DNA of 64,000 nucleotides, from assembly GCF_000615945.1 (NCBI RefSeq), contig NZ_BAMO01000017.1, positions 21,476 to 85,475 on the forward strand, given 5' to 3'. Each line of letters begins with the position of its first letter. The first letter of the stretch is position 1. A program made the position numbers and the translations under genes. Under the pieces are notes generated by a model. The model was not told where the DNA came from and searched no databases. It saw only the letters and a list, made by a program, of their open reading frames with translations. Below, piece by piece: positions 53,195-62,639 of the stretch. This DNA comes from Caldalkalibacillus mannanilyticus JCM 10596. GTDB lineage: Bacteria; Bacillota; Bacilli; Caldalkalibacillales; JCM-10596.

Positions 53195-54856
53195 ATGAAA
53201 TTGAATATACAATTATTTCCTCTTATCCATGTGGAAACAATGGATTATAAGGCCATTTTACTCTTTTTTATTTTAATGATTGTCTTGTATTGCTATCCAA
53301 TGAAGATGGGGAACGTTCAAATTACACTAAAGCTCATGATCAGTCTCACCGTCTTTTTGCTCTTTGGTTTTCTAATTGAGGTGATCATGACCTTATTCGG
53401 TTATCTTACCTCGTTGTTTCTAACTCAGAGAACCATTTCAAAAAAAGAAATGTTGAATCACCTCATGCTGCTGCTCATGTCATTTTTCAGTGCAAGCGCT
53501 TTTTATTTAGGGGTTGCTTTAAACCCTGCTAGCGAATATTCCGTCATTCCTTACCTCCCTATTTGTATGTATGTCTTTACTGCTTTCATTTCCAACCATT
53601 TGTTATATGGTCTGGTTGAAAAGATGGTGGGACAAGCAAGAGAGTCGCTGGGATGGGAGCAATACAAATGGGATGTTTTAATGACCCTATTCTCCATTCC
53701 CGTTGCTATTTTTATGTATACTGCTTATTTATCAGAGCTTGGTTTATATGGAGTGATTATTGTGGCAATCCCTGCCATGACTTTTGCTCTGCTATTTTAT
53801 TTTGCTAACCATGTAGAAAATGTAAACAGGCAAATGGAAGTGATTCATGATATTACTTCTATGTTTACAACTGAACTGGACATTGATCGTAATGCTGAGG
53901 CTATCTTGCAGGCTATTCAAAAATTATATCCTTATGATACGTGCTACATCCTCCTTTTAGATGAGGAGGAAAACATTCTGTTTCCGTTACGGTATGACTC
54001 GAAGGAACCATACAGTGAAGAGGAGATGTTAGCGCTTCGATTCTCTACAGAAGAAGGGGTATTAGGAAAGGTGATACGAGCGAAAAAGGGTTTGATGATG
54101 AATCAAGCAATGGACTATTATCTTTCACATTCGCTGCCAACAGAATTAAAAGATAATCAAAGCCTTCTCTTGGTCCCTCTAAAGATGAAGAATCGAGTGG
54201 TAGGCATGATTATACTAGGAAGCTATAATGAAAATGCTTTTACCAGAAGAGAGATGACTTTAATCGAGATTTTGTCCCATTATGCGGCTACTGCCATTGA
54301 AAACGCTCATGTTTTTCAAAGGACTGAACGTAGGGCTTTAGTAGATGAGTTGACGGGCTTGTACAATTATAGAGGTTTCCAACAACAGCTTGAAGTGCAA
54401 ATTGAGTTCGCCTACCAGAAGTCTGAGTCACTTGCTTTACTTCTTATTGATATTGATCATTTTAAGGAAGTGAATGATCAATTTGGACATGTGATGGGTA
54501 ATCGTGTAATTGAACATGTTAGCCGGTTTTTGAAAAAAACAGTACGAAAAAAAGATGTTGTTGCGCGTTATGGAGGAGAAGAATTCACCATTATTTTACC
54601 CCAGACTACACTGGAAGAATCTATTGATATCGCAGAGAGAATCCGACAAGCACTTCCTACTAAACCTATTCGAATCAGAGATGACCTGCAATCTGGAGCA
54701 GAAATTTTCATACAAAGCACAGTAAGTATTGGAATTGCTGTCTATCCTGATCATGCTGAAGATGGGCTAACACTGATACGTCATGCCGATCGAGCCATGT
54801 ATACAGGAGCAAAACAGGCAGGTCGTAACCGTGTAGCAGTATATGAAGTAGGATAA
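53195..54856 (+). CDS. GAF-GGDEF diguanylate cyclase with membrane sensor
   Basis: The protein has about 553 residues: an N-terminal membrane region with about six helices (residues 1-210), a GAF domain (about 220-375), and a C-terminal GGDEF domain with signature RYGGEEFTIILP. The product-inhibition I-site RKKD stands five residues before GGEEF, so synthesis should be feedback-limited. The segment LLIDIDHFKEVNDQFGH supplies the metal-binding Asp. It makes c-di-GMP, the ligand of the riboswitch at 32168-32302. TTG 53192 directly before ATG 53195 is an alternative start. It lies between the degU/YaaR genes and comFA in a motility/competence region. Confidence 0.93.
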   Translation: MKLNIQLFPLIHVETMDYKAILLFFILMIVLYCYPMKMGNVQITLKLMISLTVFLLFGFLIEVIMTLFGYLTSLFLTQRTISKKEMLNHLMLLLMSFFSASAFYLGVALNPASEYSVIPYLPICMYVFTAFISNHLLYGLVEKMVGQARESLGWEQYKWDVLMTLFSIPVAIFMYTAYLSELGLYGVIIVAIPAMTFALLFYFANHVENVNRQMEVIHDITSMFTTELDIDRNAEAILQAIQKLYPYDTCYILLLDEEENILFPLRYDSKEPYSEEEMLALRFSTEEGVLGKVIRAKKGLMMNQAMDYYLSHSLPTELKDNQSLLLVPLKMKNRVVGMIILGSYNENAFTRREMTLIEILSHYAATAIENAHVFQRTERRALVDELTGLYNYRGFQQQLEVQIEFAYQKSESLALLLIDIDHFKEVNDQFGHVMGNRVIEHVSRFLKKTVRKKDVVARYGGEEFTIILPQTTLEESIDIAERIRQALPTKPIRIRDDLQSGAEIFIQSTVSIGIAVYPDHAEDGLTLIRHADRAMYTGAKQAGRNRVAVYEVG

Positions 54857-54871
54857 AAGAGGGAGAAGAGC

Positions 54872-55456
54872 ATGAGCGTAGGCATGGCTATTCAATTTAG
54901 TATGTATTCTATCATCGTTTATATTTTGCTTGTTCTGAAGCCAGGAAAAGAAAGTAAAAACCGAGTGAATCACCATCTTTTACTCATATTTTTGGTCATG
55001 GGTGCGTTCCCTCTAATAGAGCTGGAAACAGCAAAGGTTCCTTATTTCTTAATCATTCTACTTGTTATTGGATACCTTATACATTTTTATCTTAAACAGG
55101 TTGCAACAGATAAACTACAGTTAAATACACCTCTTGGATACCTTGTTTTTTATTTTGCTTCTCTATTCTTCATTCTCCTCTATGGGGGAAGTTCAACGGC
55201 TTTATTTCCAGAGATTTTTATTGTGGCTGTTCTTTTTGCTAGTGCCAATACGGGACGAAAGGTCAGTCTTGGTGTAGCTTTCCTCAGCATATTCACAATT
55301 CTGCTTCTTTTTCTTGATCAACCTATACCCTCTAAGCTACACCGAGTCATGCTGACATCGGTTGTACTATTAGGTATGGTGTTTATTATAGGGATGACCT
55401 ATAAAAGAAGCTTGGTACAAGCGAAAAGAAATAAAGAGATTATAAATGGGGAATGA
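54872..55456 (+). CDS. Hypothetical polytopic membrane protein
   Basis: The 194-residue protein has about six hydrophobic helices and ends in a short basic tail (YKRSLVQAKRNKEIINGE). No family is recognised. It starts 15 bases after the diguanylate cyclase gene, following AGGGAGAAGAG, and ends just before comFA, so it is probably co-transcribed with both. It could be a partner of the membrane sensor domain of the cyclase, but only context supports this. Confidence 0.65.
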   Translation: MSVGMAIQFSMYSIIVYILLVLKPGKESKNRVNHHLLLIFLVMGAFPLIELETAKVPYFLIILLVIGYLIHFYLKQVATDKLQLNTPLGYLVFYFASLFFILLYGGSSTALFPEIFIVAVLFASANTGRKVSLGVAFLSIFTILLLFLDQPIPSKLHRVMLTSVVLLGMVFIIGMTYKRSLVQAKRNKEIINGE

Positions 55457-55459
55457 CGA

Positions 55460-57273
55460 ATGAAGCAGAGATTTAGATTGTATCAAGTGAATAATGAACT
55501 GACCCTACTATCCCCAGAAACTTCTTTTTTCTCCGTTGATCTTCCTTATTGGCATGATATCCAAAGAAAAGCGGAGCGTTATCTGGAAATTTCCTCAGGC
55601 TCCATCGTAGCACGTTTGTTTGAAGTGGACAGACAGGCACTTTCAACAGCTGAAGAACGAAGAAAGTACTTGGATTCTCTTGGTTCCCCTCTTGATATGA
55701 AGGAATGGGGGCAGGACCTTCCCTTCATTGAAAGATTTCAGGGAGGAGCCTTTTATTTTCAGAAGTAGAAACAATGCTATCCAAGGAAAATATACCTAAA
55801 GAAGACTTCTTGGCAACCTTGCAAAAGCTATACTTGCAGGGTTTTTTTGATTGGTCTTCAGCGATTCGGCAAATAAAATCGGAAAAGACCATCTTTTTTA
55901 GCAAAAAGATGGATTCAATTGTTTATTGTCAAAGATGCGGAAATGGTTTGGAGGGATCAGAAAATCTGATTCAGAAATGGTGGTATGGGATGAAAGAGAA
56001 GACGCCAATGATTCCCGTCACCTGTTCATCATGTCAAGTAAGCCCTTGTTATTATTGTTCGAGATGTCTTAAGCTTGGACTCTCTAAGGCATGTGAAACC
56101 ATGCTGGAATGGAAAAGAATATACCCATCTCAGCAGAGAGAAGTTGTATTTGCTTGGGAGGGAGAATTAAGCTCTCAGCAGGAAAAAGCATCCAGAGAGC
56201 TTTGTTCCTTTGTGCATGAAGAATCCAGAGGCCATACAAACGTGGCTAAGAATGATCGTGAATTCCTTGTCTGGGCGGTCTGTGGTGCAGGGAAAACAGA
56301 GCTTCTTTTCCTCACTCTGTATCATGCCCTTTGTAAACAACAAAAAGTACTTATTACATCTCCGCGTAGAGATGTGATCATTGAGCTTGCTCCCCGATTA
56401 CAAGAAGCCTTCCCTAGGACAAACATTGCGGTACTACATGGAGAGAGCCAAGAAAAGCTTCAATTCGGAGAGCTTTTTCTAGCTACCACCCACCAAGTTT
56501 TGCGTTTTAAACAGTTTTTTGATCTGATCATTGTGGATGAAGAGGATGCCTTTCCTTATCATCAGGATGAGATGCTGCCTTATGCTGTGCAAGAGGCATT
56601 ACACTCTGATGGGAAGCGTATCTACTTGTCAGCTACGCCTAGAAAAGAATGGATTGAGAAAATACGCAAGGAAAAAATGCGGTATGTAAGGCTTGTCCAA
56701 CGTTTCCATGGGTATCCCCTTGCCATTCCTAAATTACGACCTGTCGGTTCATGGAGAAAGGTGATCGGTCAACAGCATATCCTTTCTGAACTTGCCGACT
56801 ATATTCAGCATTTGCATCAGAAGAGGAGGGTGGGTTATTTGTTTGTTCCTTATGTTAAGGATTTACCTACAGTTCAAAAATATGTACGAGAAATGATCTT
56901 ACCTTATCTTGCACAGAATGATTCAACGATACTGGAGGAGTTCACTGTAGAAACGGTACATTCTAAAGACCCGAGAAGATCGGAAATCGTCAACAGGTAT
57001 CGGTCACATGAAATCAAACTGCTGATTACAACGACGATCTTAGAAAGAGGAGTGACTATTGCCCATAGCGATGTGGCTGTGTTAGGAAGTGATGAAACCA
57101 TTTTTGATGCTGCTTCGTTGATTCAGATGGCGGGGAGAACCGGTAGAAAATTAAGTGATCCTGTGGGACATGTATGGTTTTTTCCGGAAGCGAGAACCAA
57201 TGCACAAATCGAAGCCATTCAAACCTTGAAAGAGTGTAATGAACTGGCACAACTGGAGAAGGAGGAAAGATAA
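55460..57273 (+). CDS. comFA: ComFA DNA-uptake ATPase/helicase with N-terminal extension, one frameshift
   Basis: The main part has a four-Cys zinc site (YCQRCGNG, CSSCQVSPCYYCSRC), Walker A in VCGAGKTELLFL, DEED box IIVDEEDAFPY, SAT motif YLSATPRKEW and helicase motif QMAGRTGR. ComFA drives single-stranded DNA import during transformation. About 95 residues upstream (from ATG 55460) end in RFQGG and then lose frame near 55742. With one G restored the reading continues as RSLLFSEVETMLSKENI into the helicase part, so I join them into about 604 residues. Such an N-terminal extension occurs in some Paenibacillaceae (from memory) but not in the 463-residue Bacillus subtilis protein. If not joined, the start would be 55774. 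Confidence 0.85.
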
Positions 57274-58079
57274 TGCCGTGTTCATGTGTTTCTTGTCAGA
57301 GTCCTGTTAAACCTGTTTTTTCATGGAAGGATGCCTTCTTTTTGAAGCTATTCAGCCCTTCTGTTCTTCTTCCTTTGGAGCAATGGTTTTGTGAGGAGTG
57401 CCGTCAAAAAATGACATGGATCAACGAAGAGTGTCAGAGATGCTCAAAGTCCCTAGAGAAGGAGAAAGCATCCTTTATTTATCATAGGAATGGTTTACGA
57501 ATTTGTTATGACTGTGTAAGATGGAGCTATTGGGAGGAAGAAAGAGCGATGGAGTCACTCCTTACTAGAAATTGGAGTGCACAGCTTTATAATGAATGGC
57601 TTAAAGAAATCATTGAAACGTATAAGTTTAGAAGAGACGAGCGTCTGAAGTATCCACTTGCTTCTTTTTTGCTCTCCTTATGGGAAACAAAAGTAAGAGA
57701 AGAACTTCAAAAACAAGAAATCCATATTGACTACATCCTTCCTATCCCCTTGTCCACTGACCGCCTTGAAGAGAGAGGGTTTAACCAAGCAGAACAGATT
57801 GCCACTTTGTTCGCAAAGCAGGTTCGTTTTCCCTGTATCGAGGATTTTCTGATTCGAATACATGACAATGAAAAGCAGAGCAAAAAAGCACGTGATGAGC
57901 GCCTTGTAGAATTATTTCATAAGTTTATTAAAAATCCTCAGCATCCGGTCGATATAAGAAATAAGAATATAATATTAATTGATGATATTTATACGACAGG
58001 GGCTACATTGCATGCAGCTGCTTATACATTAAAACAATCGGGAGCGAACGAGATTTTCTCTCTCACTATTGCGAGATAG
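57273..58079 (+). CDS. comFC: ComFC phosphoribosyltransferase-like competence protein
   Basis: The 268-residue protein has N-terminal Cys pairs (CVSCQ, CEECRQK, CQRCSKS, CYDC) forming zinc sites. A PRTase-type C-terminal domain follows with LPIPLSTDRLEERGFNQAE and the PRPP-loop-like ILIDDIYTTGATLH. ComFC is needed for efficient DNA uptake with ComFA. The start overlaps the comFA stop (TAATG), so the two are translationally coupled. comFB is absent here, unlike in Bacillus subtilis. Confidence 0.93.
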   Translation: MPCSCVSCQSPVKPVFSWKDAFFLKLFSPSVLLPLEQWFCEECRQKMTWINEECQRCSKSLEKEKASFIYHRNGLRICYDCVRWSYWEEERAMESLLTRNWSAQLYNEWLKEIIETYKFRRDERLKYPLASFLLSLWETKVREELQKQEIHIDYILPIPLSTDRLEERGFNQAEQIATLFAKQVRFPCIEDFLIRIHDNEKQSKKARDERLVELFHKFIKNPQHPVDIRNKNIILIDDIYTTGATLHAAAYTLKQSGANEIFSLTIAR

Positions 58080-58096
58080 TAATAGGAGGTTTTTTT

Positions 58097-58519
58097 ATGG
58101 GATTTAATCAACTAGACAATTGTCCTAAATGCGGTAAACTATTTGTTAAAGGAATCCGGGATGTATGTTCTGATTGCTATAAATTGGAGGAGGAAGAGTA
58201 TAAGAAGGTTAATGCGTATCTGAAGAAAAAAGAGAATCGCCAAGCTTCATTATATGAAGTGAGTGAAGCAACAGCGGTGACAGTGAAACAAATTACTAAA
58301 TTTATTCGTCAAGGAAGAATTTCGCTGAATGACCTCCCCAATATGGGCTTACCATGTGAAACCTGCGGGGAGCCGACCAAAACAGGGTCGATATGCCCTG
58401 CGTGTCGAGCGAAGCTGACGAAACAAGTAGAAAGCTTCGTTGAAAGAGAAGAAAAAAGGATTGAAGAGGATAAGCTAAAGGTAAAAGATATTGGTTATCG
58501 ACATATCAAAGAGGATTAA
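58097..58519 (+). CDS. yvyF: YvyF flagellar operon protein
   Basis: The 140-residue protein has two zinc-ribbon-like Cys sets, NCPKCGKLFVKGIRDVCSDC and PCETCGEPTKTGSICPACR, around a helix-turn-helix-like middle (VSEATAVTVKQITKFIRQGR). It is the TIGR03826-type protein found before flgM in Bacillales. Role poorly defined; probably regulatory in flagellar assembly. Start follows ATAGGAGG. Confidence 0.9.
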   Translation: MGFNQLDNCPKCGKLFVKGIRDVCSDCYKLEEEEYKKVNAYLKKKENRQASLYEVSEATAVTVKQITKFIRQGRISLNDLPNMGLPCETCGEPTKTGSICPACRAKLTKQVESFVEREEKRIEEDKLKVKDIGYRHIKED

Positions 58520-58560
58520 AAGGTACAGGAAAGATGTCCAAAGTTAGGAAGGTGTTCAAG

Positions 58561-58836
58561 ATGAAAATAAACAAACCACCCGTAAGTGCAGTGGGAAATC
58601 CATATATGAAAGCACAAGCTAAGTTAGCGAAAATCGAACCAAGTAGTGCTGCAAGAAAGAAGGATGAGTTACAAATCTCTTCAGAAGCGAAGGCATTATT
58701 AGAAAATCATAATACGAAAGATGTCGCTCGTCAGCAGAAAGTAAATGAGCTAAAACAGCAGGTTCAAAATGGAGAGTACAAAGTCGACAGTGAAAAAGTA
58801 GCGGAAAAATTATATCAGTTCTGGTTTAAATCTTAA
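58561..58836 (+). CDS. flgM: Anti-sigma-D factor FlgM
   Basis: The 91-residue FlgM binds and inhibits sigma-D until the hook-basal body is complete. The first half is disordered (KINKPPVSAVGNPYM). The C-terminal half carries the sigma-binding helix pattern ISSEAKALLENH, then QKVNELKQQVQNGEYKVDSE and VAEKLYQFWF. ATG 58561 follows TTAGGAAGG; ATG 58534 upstream is less well placed. Confidence 0.92.
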   Translation: MKINKPPVSAVGNPYMKAQAKLAKIEPSSAARKKDELQISSEAKALLENHNTKDVARQQKVNELKQQVQNGEYKVDSEKVAEKLYQFWFKS

Positions 58837-58868
58837 TCACAAAAGCTGATAAGAGTGGGAGATGACCT

Positions 58869-59375
58869 ATGCCTAGATCATTGATCAATACCATGAAAGA
58901 GCTAGTAACGATACATGAACAATTACTTGAAGTGACATCTAGAAAAAAGGACGTTCTGATTGAAGGGAACATTGATGCCTTGTCCAAACTTATTCAAGAA
59001 GAGTCAAAGCTAGTTCGAAGCTTGGGGAAGCTCGAAGAGGAAAGAATGTTTCAAGTGAAGCAGTTTCTCGATAGCAAAGGGCTTGAGGCAGAAGGGATTT
59101 CTTTAGCTCAACTTCTTCATCTGATTCCAGCGACGAAGGATCGTGAAGCACTGCAAAAAGAGGCTGAGAAATTGCAACAAAACGTGGAGGAAATACGAAA
59201 ATTGAATGAGTTGAATGCTAAGCTTATTCAAGATTCGTTGGCTTATGTGAATCAAACGATTGAATTAGTGACCGATACGAATTCAGACCAAATTAATTAT
59301 CAGAGTCCAATAAAAGGACCAGGGAAAACTCCCACCTCAACAGGTGGTCGAAGTTTTTTTGACACAAGAGCATAG
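58869..59375 (+). CDS. flgN: FlgN flagellar chaperone
   Basis: The 168-residue helical protein has the FlgN pattern, with long helices including TMKELVTIHEQLLEVTSRKK and LNELNAKLIQDSLAYVNQTI. FlgN is the chaperone of hook-associated proteins FlgK and FlgL, whose genes follow. It corresponds to Bacillus subtilis YvyG. Short intergenic gaps indicate the same operon. Confidence 0.9.
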   Translation: MPRSLINTMKELVTIHEQLLEVTSRKKDVLIEGNIDALSKLIQEESKLVRSLGKLEEERMFQVKQFLDSKGLEAEGISLAQLLHLIPATKDREALQKEAEKLQQNVEEIRKLNELNAKLIQDSLAYVNQTIELVTDTNSDQINYQSPIKGPGKTPTSTGGRSFFDTRA

Positions 59376-59424
59376 AGCAGAAGTCATAGGCTCAGTGAAC
59401 TATGGGAGAGGGAAGTGAGAGAAG

Positions 59425-60990
59425 ATGAGATCGACATTTCATAGCTTGGAGGTAGCAAAACGGGGGCTATTTGCTCAACAAACGGCGATTGCTACAACAG
59501 GACATAACATTTCAAATGCGAACACAGTAGGCTACTCAAGACAGGTTGTGAACTTCAAAGCCTCTTCTCCTATGGAGATGCCGAGTATGACCCGCACGAA
59601 TGTTCCAGGACAGCTAGGAACAGGTGTTACCTTTGATTCCATCCGCCGTATTCGAGAGGGCTTTTTAGATGATCAGTATCGCAATGAGGCACAAGCCTTT
59701 GGATCATGGAGTGTACAACGCGATACTCTTGAGAAGCTTGAATTGATTTTTGATGAACCAAGTGATTCTGGATTAAGGGCTGTTATTGATCAGTTCTGGA
59801 ATGCTTGGCAAGATTTGAGCCGTGAACCAGATAACTTAACAGCGCGTGCTGTAGTGAAAGAACGAACCCAAGCGATGATCGATGCTTTTCAATATACAGA
59901 TACGAAAATGGCTGAACTTAACCGAGATTTAACCGCAAATATCAACGTGAAGGTTGGAGAAGCCAATAATTTTATCCGTCAGATTGCTCAATTGAACCAA
60001 GAGATTCGTCGAATTGAAGGTTTGGGGGATAATGCCAACGATCTGCGTGATCAGAGAGATTTAATTACAGATCAATTGTCTAAAATTGTTCAGATTCAAT
60101 CAAGAGAACAAGCGAATGGGATGTATACGATAACCCTACCTGATGGTACGGCCCTCGTTGATGGACTTCAATCCACCATGATTGGAGAAGGAGTAGCACT
60201 TGAGCAGATTACTGGTGGAGAAATCTTTGGGATGATGAAGTCCCGAGATGTATTGGTTGCCGAATACCAAAGTCATCTGAACACCATGTTTCAGGGATTA
60301 ATCACAGGAAAAGTGGATGTGAAGCTGTCGCAAGGAAGTATCTTACCCATCGACGTGACCTATCGAGATGTAAATGGAGTAGAACAAACCTTGACAGCGG
60401 GGTCACCAGTGCCAGCTAACGGAATTACGGTAGAGGTGGATGGAATCAACGGTCTGCATAAACTAGGCTGGACAATGAGGGAAGATGGGGACGGCAAAGC
60501 AATACCAGGTGGAGATTTCTTTATCTCTACGGATGGCAGCTGGTCGATTAACTCCATTCGTCTGAATCCTGATATTAGTACAGATGTAGGCATGATTGCT
60601 GCGTCCATTCGAGTAGACGGCAATGGCAATTCTTTTAGTGGAAATGGTGGTCTTGCTCTTGTGATGGGCCAATTGAGAGATGGAGTCTTTAATTTCAGAC
60701 CTGAGCTACCCGCTTCCGCAGGAAAAGGAACCTTTGATGAATACTTCCGTTCCGTTATTGGAGGACTAGGGGTTAAAACACAAGAAGCTACTAGACAAGC
60801 GCTGAATCAGGAAACGATTTTAAAATCGGTAGATAATCGCCGTGAGTCTGTAAGTGGAGTGTCACTAGATGAAGAAATGGCTAATTTAATCAAATTCCAA
60901 CATGCTTATAATGCTTCAGCTAGGGTAATGACAACGGTTGATCAGCTATTAGATACCATCATTAATCGTATGGGAATTGTAGGACGCTAA
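59425..60990 (+). CDS. flgK: Flagellar hook-associated protein 1 (FlgK)
   Basis: The 521-residue protein forms the first hook-filament junction. The N-terminus STFHSLEVAKRGLFAQQTAI with the ANTVGYSRQ motif is typical. The C-terminus has SGVSLDEEMANLIKFQHAYN and a final helix pairing with the N-terminal one, as in axial proteins. Exported through the flagellar type III system without a signal peptide. Start follows GGAAGTGAGAGAAG. Confidence 0.95.
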   Translation: MRSTFHSLEVAKRGLFAQQTAIATTGHNISNANTVGYSRQVVNFKASSPMEMPSMTRTNVPGQLGTGVTFDSIRRIREGFLDDQYRNEAQAFGSWSVQRDTLEKLELIFDEPSDSGLRAVIDQFWNAWQDLSREPDNLTARAVVKERTQAMIDAFQYTDTKMAELNRDLTANINVKVGEANNFIRQIAQLNQEIRRIEGLGDNANDLRDQRDLITDQLSKIVQIQSREQANGMYTITLPDGTALVDGLQSTMIGEGVALEQITGGEIFGMMKSRDVLVAEYQSHLNTMFQGLITGKVDVKLSQGSILPIDVTYRDVNGVEQTLTAGSPVPANGITVEVDGINGLHKLGWTMREDGDGKAIPGGDFFISTDGSWSINSIRLNPDISTDVGMIAASIRVDGNGNSFSGNGGLALVMGQLRDGVFNFRPELPASAGKGTFDEYFRSVIGGLGVKTQEATRQALNQETILKSVDNRRESVSGVSLDEEMANLIKFQHAYNASARVMTTVDQLLDTIINRMGIVGR

Positions 60991-61019
60991 GAAATAGGAT
61001 AGAAAGGGGGAAACCGCAA

Positions 61020-61913
61020 GTGAGAGTAACACAGAGGATGTTAAATAACAATATGCTTCATAGTTTATCAAATAACTTATCCAAAATGGAAAAGATTCAG
61101 CGTCAGCTAGCGACAGGAAAAATGATTAGCAAGCCTTCGGATGATCCAGTAGGTTTAAGCTACTCTATGAGATTTCGAAGTGAATTGACGGCGAACGACC
61201 AATACCAACGAAACCTAGATTCTGCTGTTTCTTGGGTTGATTATAGTGAAACAACCATTGGACAAGCAGCACAAGTGATTCAACGTGCGCGCGAATTAGC
61301 TGTACAAGGAGCCAACGGACCGAATCCTCAGGATGCGTTAAACTCCATTGCAGCAGAAATAGACCAGTTACAAGAGCAATTACGTGAAATTGCCAATAGC
61401 CGCTTTAATGGAAAGTTTGTATTTAATGGACAAAAAACAGATCAAGCTCCTTATCCAGATCAGAACTCCTATTTGTCTTCTACCTTTGATAGTGGAAAAA
61501 TCTCCTTTGAACTCTCTAGAGGAGTGGTAGTGGATGTAAACATGCATGCCGGTGAAATATTTGGAGAAGCTGGCGAAGGAGATAACATCTTTAATGTTCT
61601 GGCGACCTTAAGTAATGCTTTGAGAACAGGTGATGCCAATGAGATCCAAGCTCAATTAGGGAATTTGGATACTCGATCAGATAAGGTGATTGAAAGATGG
61701 ACAGATCTGGGAGCAAAGCGAAATCGAATAGACTTAATCGATAATCGTTTAAAAGACTCTAATATCAATCTCCAGGCTCTTATTTCTAAGACAGAAGATG
61801 CTGATATGGCTGCTGTCATCACCAACTTAAAAACAGAGGAAAATGTATTTCAAGCCAGTTTATCAGCCGGTGCTAGGATCATTAGACCGAGTTTAATCGA
61901 TTTTCTTCGCTAG
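61020..61913 (+). CDS. flgL: Flagellar hook-associated protein 3 (FlgL)
   Basis: The 297-residue protein of the flagellin superfamily has the N-terminus VTQRMLNNNMLHSLSNNLSK, then GKMISKPSDDPVGLSYSMRF, and the C-terminal helix NLKTEENVFQASLSAGARII. It completes the hook-filament junction with FlgK. The start codon is GTG at 61020 after GAAAGGGGG. Confidence 0.95.
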   Translation: MRVTQRMLNNNMLHSLSNNLSKMEKIQRQLATGKMISKPSDDPVGLSYSMRFRSELTANDQYQRNLDSAVSWVDYSETTIGQAAQVIQRARELAVQGANGPNPQDALNSIAAEIDQLQEQLREIANSRFNGKFVFNGQKTDQAPYPDQNSYLSSTFDSGKISFELSRGVVVDVNMHAGEIFGEAGEGDNIFNVLATLSNALRTGDANEIQAQLGNLDTRSDKVIERWTDLGAKRNRIDLIDNRLKDSNINLQALISKTEDADMAAVITNLKTEENVFQASLSAGARIIRPSLIDFLR

Positions 61914-61925
61914 GAAGTGATGGAG

Positions 61926-62501
61926 ATGAATATTGCTAGGTTACAAATGAGCCAAGTATTTGGTCGAATCTCCATTCAGCAAGATTCTGGTGGAGTGAGG
62001 CTTGAACAGCCCAAAGCAGAGATGGAGATTCAGACCAAACCGTTGACGATTGACATTGAACGAGAAAAAGGCTCGATGGATATTGATCAATCTAGATCAT
62101 GGGCAGCTTATGGTCTGATGAATCCAGTTGAAATGACAGCTAGGATCATGGATCAAGTGAAAAACAATGTCAAAGAAAGCATTGCTAAGATAGCTCAAGA
62201 TGGGGATCGAATGGCTGCCATTCATCGCTCTACAGATGTGATTGCAGAGTTAGCCTCTGAACGCAGAATTGTAGAATTTCCAGAGTTTCAGTATGCCAGT
62301 GCAGCTGAATATGATAATGTAGACATTACTTTTGTTGCTGACAAAATTCACTTGCGTCCACAAGAAGCTCGTGTAGATATACAGTTCGTGCCGCAGAGGC
62401 CTGTGATCGAAAGAATTCCAGCTAAGGTTTCGATTCACATGGAACAATACCCCTCATTACACATTCAAGTAGTAGGCGATCAGTTAGACATACAGCTATG
62501 A
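61926..62501 (+). CDS. yviE: YviE-type protein (DUF6470)
   Basis: The protein has about 191 residues and lies between flgL and fliW as yviE does in Bacillus subtilis. It is rich in repeated short strands of the form MEIQTKPLTIDIEREKG and VDIQFVPQRP, with a central helical part. Function unknown, possibly linked to filament assembly. Starts at GTG 61917, ATG 61920 and ATG 61926 are all in frame; 61926 gives the best spacing to AGGAAG. Confidence 0.85.
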   Translation: MNIARLQMSQVFGRISIQQDSGGVRLEQPKAEMEIQTKPLTIDIEREKGSMDIDQSRSWAAYGLMNPVEMTARIMDQVKNNVKESIAKIAQDGDRMAAIHRSTDVIAELASERRIVEFPEFQYASAAEYDNVDITFVADKIHLRPQEARVDIQFVPQRPVIERIPAKVSIHMEQYPSLHIQVVGDQLDIQL

Positions 62502-62533
62502 AACATCAACAATTACATGATGAGGGATAGGGT

Positions 62534-62571
62534 GAAAAAGTTAGTGCTATACTAAAAGTACTAACTTTTTT
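62534..62571 (+). terminator. Terminator between yviE and fliW
   Basis: AAAAAGTTAGT and ACTAACTTTTTT form an 11-base stem with a 14-base loop and a T run. fliW may therefore have its own promoter, or the hairpin is partly read through. Confidence 0.75.
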
Positions 62572-62639
62572 GCTTTAGTAAACATAGAGATAGAAGGTTT
62601 TAAAACAGATAGATGTAATTTTTTGGGAGGTAAAAAATA

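Noticed and set aside
54767..54976. Minus-strand frame opposite the end of the cyclase gene
   Set aside because: It overlaps two well-supported plus-strand genes and has no family likeness.
58480..58515. Possible sigma-D promoter before flgM
   Set aside because: TAAA is present, but the -10 (near TTATCGACATAT) matches poorly at the required spacing.
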